Virus record (IMG/VR): IMGVR_UViG_3300047551_002877
Span: 1 to 46,193 of that record
Reading direction: 5' to 3' (one strand)
Length of the DNA stretch: 46,193 nucleotides
Source: a virus
In this document: positions 44,066 to 46,193 of the stretch, piece by piece
Numbering within the stretch: position 1 is the stretch's first letter
Layout: each line of letters begins with the position of its first letter
Notes under the pieces: generated by a model
Database searches by the model: none
The model's input: only the letters and a program-made list of their open reading frames with translations
What the model was told of the DNA's origin: nothing
Program-made: the position numbers and the translations under genes

Positions 44066-44295
44066 TCTTCAACTCCGAAATGTTCTTTGATCTTCGATTG
44101 TAGTAAATATACAGAATCTTCACAACAAGGTTGTTCAAGGTAATGTAAACTAATTCGTTCATCGCCAAACAAATTCATAACATCCTGAAGAACCAGTTCG
44201 GCGAACTTTTCTAAATCTTGCTCAATACCAAATCGTACCATTGATACAGAATCGAAACCAGCCTGTTCAGCAAGTTCTTGAATTCGTTCGTTCAT
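44062..44295 (-). CDS. MNERIQELAEQAGF family protein, copy 1
   Basis: A 77-residue protein sharing its first 14 residues and its end (IKEHFGVEE) with the gene at 44670-44909. Middle KFAELVLQDVMNLFGDERIS; C58/C59. A family common in tailed phages, function unknown. Overlaps upstream by 1 nt. Confidence 0.6.
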   Translation of the reverse strand: MNERIQELAEQAGFDSVSMVRFGIEQDLEKFAELVLQDVMNLFGDERISLHYLEQPCCEDSVYLLQSKIKEHFGVEE

Positions 44296-44504
44296 TACCA
44301 GTGTTCTTCATCTGTAATCACTACAGTGAATTCACCATCCACTTCTTTGTGTTCAATAATAAACTTAGCAGTCAAAACAGAACCGATACCACTATCGCTT
44401 TCTTGCATTAATTCCACATAACCATAATCGCCTGTATCATTGAATAGATTAAGAAGTTCTAAAATACGATTCAATTCACGGCGATTAAGTCTGATTGTGT
44501 TCAT
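44295..44504 (-). CDS. 69-residue unknown protein
   Basis: Started at MNTIRLNRRELNRILELLNL (44504). Then DYGYVELMQESDSGIGSVLT and beta strands FIIEHKEVDGEFTVVITDEE. Unknown. Confidence 0.52.
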   Translation of the reverse strand: MNTIRLNRRELNRILELLNLFNDTGDYGYVELMQESDSGIGSVLTAKFIIEHKEVDGEFTVVITDEEHW

Positions 44505-44673
44505 CATTATTTTTCACACTTTTCATTTGTTCTTCGATTATAACTCTTTTTGCTTCGTTATATCCTGCTTGATATACTAGACGAAGAAGTTTTTCAGTTG
44601 CGGGAGTCATTGATGAAAAAACATCATTAAATCCATCTTTTGCTGCTTTAATCACTTGGTCTTCATAGTTCAT
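44485..44673 (-). CDS. 62-residue helical protein
   Basis: MNYEDQVIKAAKDGFNDVFS then SMTPATEKLLRLVYQAGYNE. Helical; overlaps the next gene by 20 nt and the previous by 4 nt. Confidence 0.5.
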   Translation of the reverse strand: MNYEDQVIKAAKDGFNDVFSSMTPATEKLLRLVYQAGYNEAKRVIIEEQMKSVKNNDEHNQT

Positions 44674-44909
44674 TCTTCAACTCCGAAATGTTGTTTAATC
44701 TTATCTACAATACCATATGCCACTTTGCGGCAATTAAAACATTCGGGATCACTTCCTAATATGTCCTGATAGTTATCACCAATATCTGCACATTCCCGAA
44801 TAATCAACTCGGCAAACTTTTCTATTGCTTCATTGTCCTTATTTCCTGGATCAAACATGGCAACATAAAACCCAGCCTGTTCAGCAAGTTCTTGAATTCG
44901 TTCGTTCAT
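44670..44909 (-). CDS. MNERIQELAEQAGF family protein, copy 2
   Basis: A 79-residue paralogue of 44062-44295: identical start MNERIQELAEQAGF and end KQHFGVEE-type, with KFAELIIRECADIGDNYQDI, then C57/C60. The pair flanks two unrelated small genes, suggesting a local duplication. Confidence 0.6.
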   Translation of the reverse strand: MNERIQELAEQAGFYVAMFDPGNKDNEAIEKFAELIIRECADIGDNYQDILGSDPECFNCRKVAYGIVDKIKQHFGVEE

Positions 44910-45085
44910 TCTTTCACCTCATCAAAATCAAACCATTCATAGATTTCATTCATAATAGCTTTATGAATTTCGTGTTGAAATTCTTCCTTTGATGGGCTAT
45001 CATTATGCTTGAACGCACGGTTATAGCCTAATGCTATACCGTCTTCGATGCATCGTTCAAAAAGGGGGAGTAATTTCGGCTTCAT
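44906..45085 (-). CDS. 59-residue conserved small protein
   Basis: Started at MKPKLLPLFERCIEDGIALG (45085). Then YNRAFKHNDSPSKEEFQHEI and HKAIMNEIYEWFDFDEVKE. The LFERCIEDGIALGYNRAFKH block resembles a known small phage family; function unknown. A longer start would lie inside the previous gene. Confidence 0.6.
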   Translation of the reverse strand: MKPKLLPLFERCIEDGIALGYNRAFKHNDSPSKEEFQHEIHKAIMNEIYEWFDFDEVKE

Positions 45086-45491
45086 CACGATGTTCCTCAT
45101 CTGCATGTTCATTACATGAAGTATAGTACCAAGTATACCCACGAAGTTTACCTGGGCTACCACAGGTTTCACAAGTCTTGGCTGACATAGCCTCAGCCAT
45201 GGTAATTAAACCATCTGTGTAGTCATCACCACCCATAGCATAGAATCGTAAAGTCCCATACTTTTCTTTTACTTGTTCAGCGACAACCTGGGGTACTAAT
45301 GCAGTATCTTGACCAAAATTCCTTTGATTAATATAGTGTTGAATTTGATAACAGAGTGTATCAATAATATTATACCATCCGTCATCACACTCAAAACCCC
45401 AGCACATAGCGGTTTGATTCATCGGTGCATGGCGATCACGAAAAATCTCGGGATAGTTTTCACATAGCATTTGATCAAGTTCGGGTGTCAT
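45057..45491 (-). CDS. Conserved phage zinc-binding protein
   Basis: A 144-residue protein. CWGFECDDGWYNIIDTLCYQ, EQVKEKYGTLRFYAMGGDDY, then AMSAKTCETCGSPGKLRGYT with C-x-x-C plus a later C/H pair (YTSCNEHADEEH). The layout DGWxxIIDxLC...VKEKxGxLRFY...TCExCGxPG looks shared by many phages; function unknown. Transcribed from the promoter at 45527-45555. Confidence 0.68.
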   Translation of the reverse strand: MTPELDQMLCENYPEIFRDRHAPMNQTAMCWGFECDDGWYNIIDTLCYQIQHYINQRNFGQDTALVPQVVAEQVKEKYGTLRFYAMGGDDYTDGLITMAEAMSAKTCETCGSPGKLRGYTWYYTSCNEHADEEHRDEAEITPPF

Positions 45492-45633
45492 TACGAATTT
45501 CTTTCCAGGTGTTGTACAATACTTTAATTATAGGCACAAACAACAGATAAGTCAAGTACAAAATAACAAACTGTAGTACATTTGCAACAGTAATCGGTTG
45601 ATTAAGGAATTCAATCACTTTGTTTTTCTCCAT
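45475..45633 (-). CDS. 52-residue membrane protein
   Basis: MEKNKVIEFLNQPITVANVL, QFVILYLTYLLFVPIIKVLY, NTWKEIRNDTRT. One span, basic C-terminus. A consensus promoter lies inside this gene. Confidence 0.52.
   Translation of the reverse strand: MEKNKVIEFLNQPITVANVLQFVILYLTYLLFVPIIKVLYNTWKEIRNDTRT
45527..45555 (-). promoter_or_regulatory. Sigma70 promoter inside a gene
   Basis: TTGACT 45550-45555, 17 bp, TATAAT 45527-45532, in front of the zinc protein at 45057-45491. No upstream palindrome. Confidence 0.7.
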
Positions 45634-46193
45634 AGATTAACATCATGATATCGAATACACAGTCATCAATCGGATTATGTTTTGTTATATGAAGTTGGGG
45701 ATCAAAGCCTGGGTAATTTACTTTCGTATACCCAGAAGTTGTTCCATATAAAAAATCGATTGCAGTTCGAACATCACGCCAACGCGAGAATGGGAAGACA
45801 GGCTGAATTTCTAGTTGCTCTTCAATCGAATCCATAACAAGTTGATCTAGATTGCCGCGAGCAAAGACCCAACATTTACTATCATTCTTTGATTGTGCCC
45901 ACTTTCGCATACGTTCATAGCCATCTTCAAACTTTTCATCGATATCTGGATTTGTGAGGAATGATTTTTTTCGTACATTCTCACATTGTTTACTCCACCA
46001 GATGGTTGTAGTTTTTCCGACTGCGCGATTCAAACGATTAATTTGATCGCCAGCATCAAACTTACAAAAGAATGCTGAGTCTCTTAGTTGTTGTGGTGTG
46101 GGCTTTTCATCTGGATTAAAATAGATGCAAGCCATTGAGAGTATGACAGAGTTAGACTCTTTTCCTAATGTTTCTACGTCAAAGCAAAAAATT
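45611..46193 (-). CDS. DEDDh 3'-5' exonuclease (start outside window)
   Basis: The frame is open to the window edge, so the N-terminus is missing; an internal ATG at 46135 would cut off the active site. The first visible residues contain FDVETLG, the D-x-E of exonuclease motif I. WVFARGNLDQLVMD gives motif II Asp, and HNPIDDCVFDI gives the HxxxxD motif III. Resembles the Rv2179c/RNase T-like exonucleases of T4-like marine phages. Substrate not evident. It overlaps the membrane gene downstream by 23 nt. Confidence 0.75.
   Translation of the reverse strand, partial: IFCFDVETLGKESNSVILSMACIYFNPDEKPTPQQLRDSAFFCKFDAGDQINRLNRAVGKTTTIWWSKQCENVRKKSFLTNPDIDEKFEDGYERMRKWAQSKNDSKCWVFARGNLDQLVMDSIEEQLEIQPVFPFSRWRDVRTAIDFLYGTTSGYTKVNYPGFDPQLHITKHNPIDDCVFDIMMLIYGEKQSD

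Overview
The window is about 46 kb of an AT-rich (roughly 35-40% G+C by eye) T4-like myovirus genome. It contains recognisable T4 core genes: baseplate and tail genes 48, 53, 27-like, 5-like, 54, 26 and a tape measure gene; head-completion nuclease gene 4; and the replication/late-transcription block dsbA-33-59-32 in T4 order. It also has PhoH, a PD-(D/E)XK nuclease and a T4-type RNase H. A complete circularly permuted (two-piece) tmRNA gene and its tag sequence point to an alphaproteobacterial host (inference). The gene mix resembles marine T4-like phages.

Layout. 1-5.9 kb (minus): baseplate hub, spike, wedge and tube-cap genes reading away from a TATAAATA late promoter. 5.9-10.8 kb (plus): gene 4, an unknown, gene 54, gene 26 with a -1 frameshift site into a second tail-chaperone ORF, and a 669-aa tape measure protein with a lytic-transglycosylase-like tail. 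A bidirectional terminator separates this from 10.8-25.0 kb (minus): ssDNA-binding protein, helicase loader, late co-activator, AAA+ ATPase, exported SleB-type lysin, permuted tmRNA, nuclease, PhoH, ClpP-like protease, epimerase, glycosyltransferase, RNase H and conserved unknowns. 25.2-28.5 kb (plus): four late-type genes for exported or membrane-anchored proteins, one with nine 22-residue Cys repeats. This is the best candidate for an undescribed system.

28.5-32.8 kb (minus): 24 tRNA genes covering 19 amino acids (no tRNA-Phe found), interleaved with a YkuK-like RNase H-fold protein, a possible heme-dependent oxidative N-demethylase-like protein and an HNH endonuclease whose reading frame runs through tRNA-Ala. 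The cluster also holds two inverted-repeat spacers with the same arm, an unexplained structured segment, boxA-like leaders and several atypical tRNAs. 32.8-46.2 kb (minus, except a two-gene plus-strand island at 35.1-35.4 kb): dozens of very small, tightly overlapping early-type genes, many of them single-membrane-span microproteins, ending in a DEDDh exonuclease cut by the window edge.

Regulation visible in the sequence: eleven sigma70-type promoters (TTGACA, 16-17 bp, TATAAT-like) carry a 16-bp palindrome GTTG-N8-CAAC just upstream. T4-type late octamers (TATAAATA or one-base variants) precede late modules on both strands, consistent with the gene 33 homologue encoded here. The phage thus appears to have host-polymerase early promoters with a shared upstream element, a gp33-dependent late programme and its own translation kit (tRNAs plus tmRNA).
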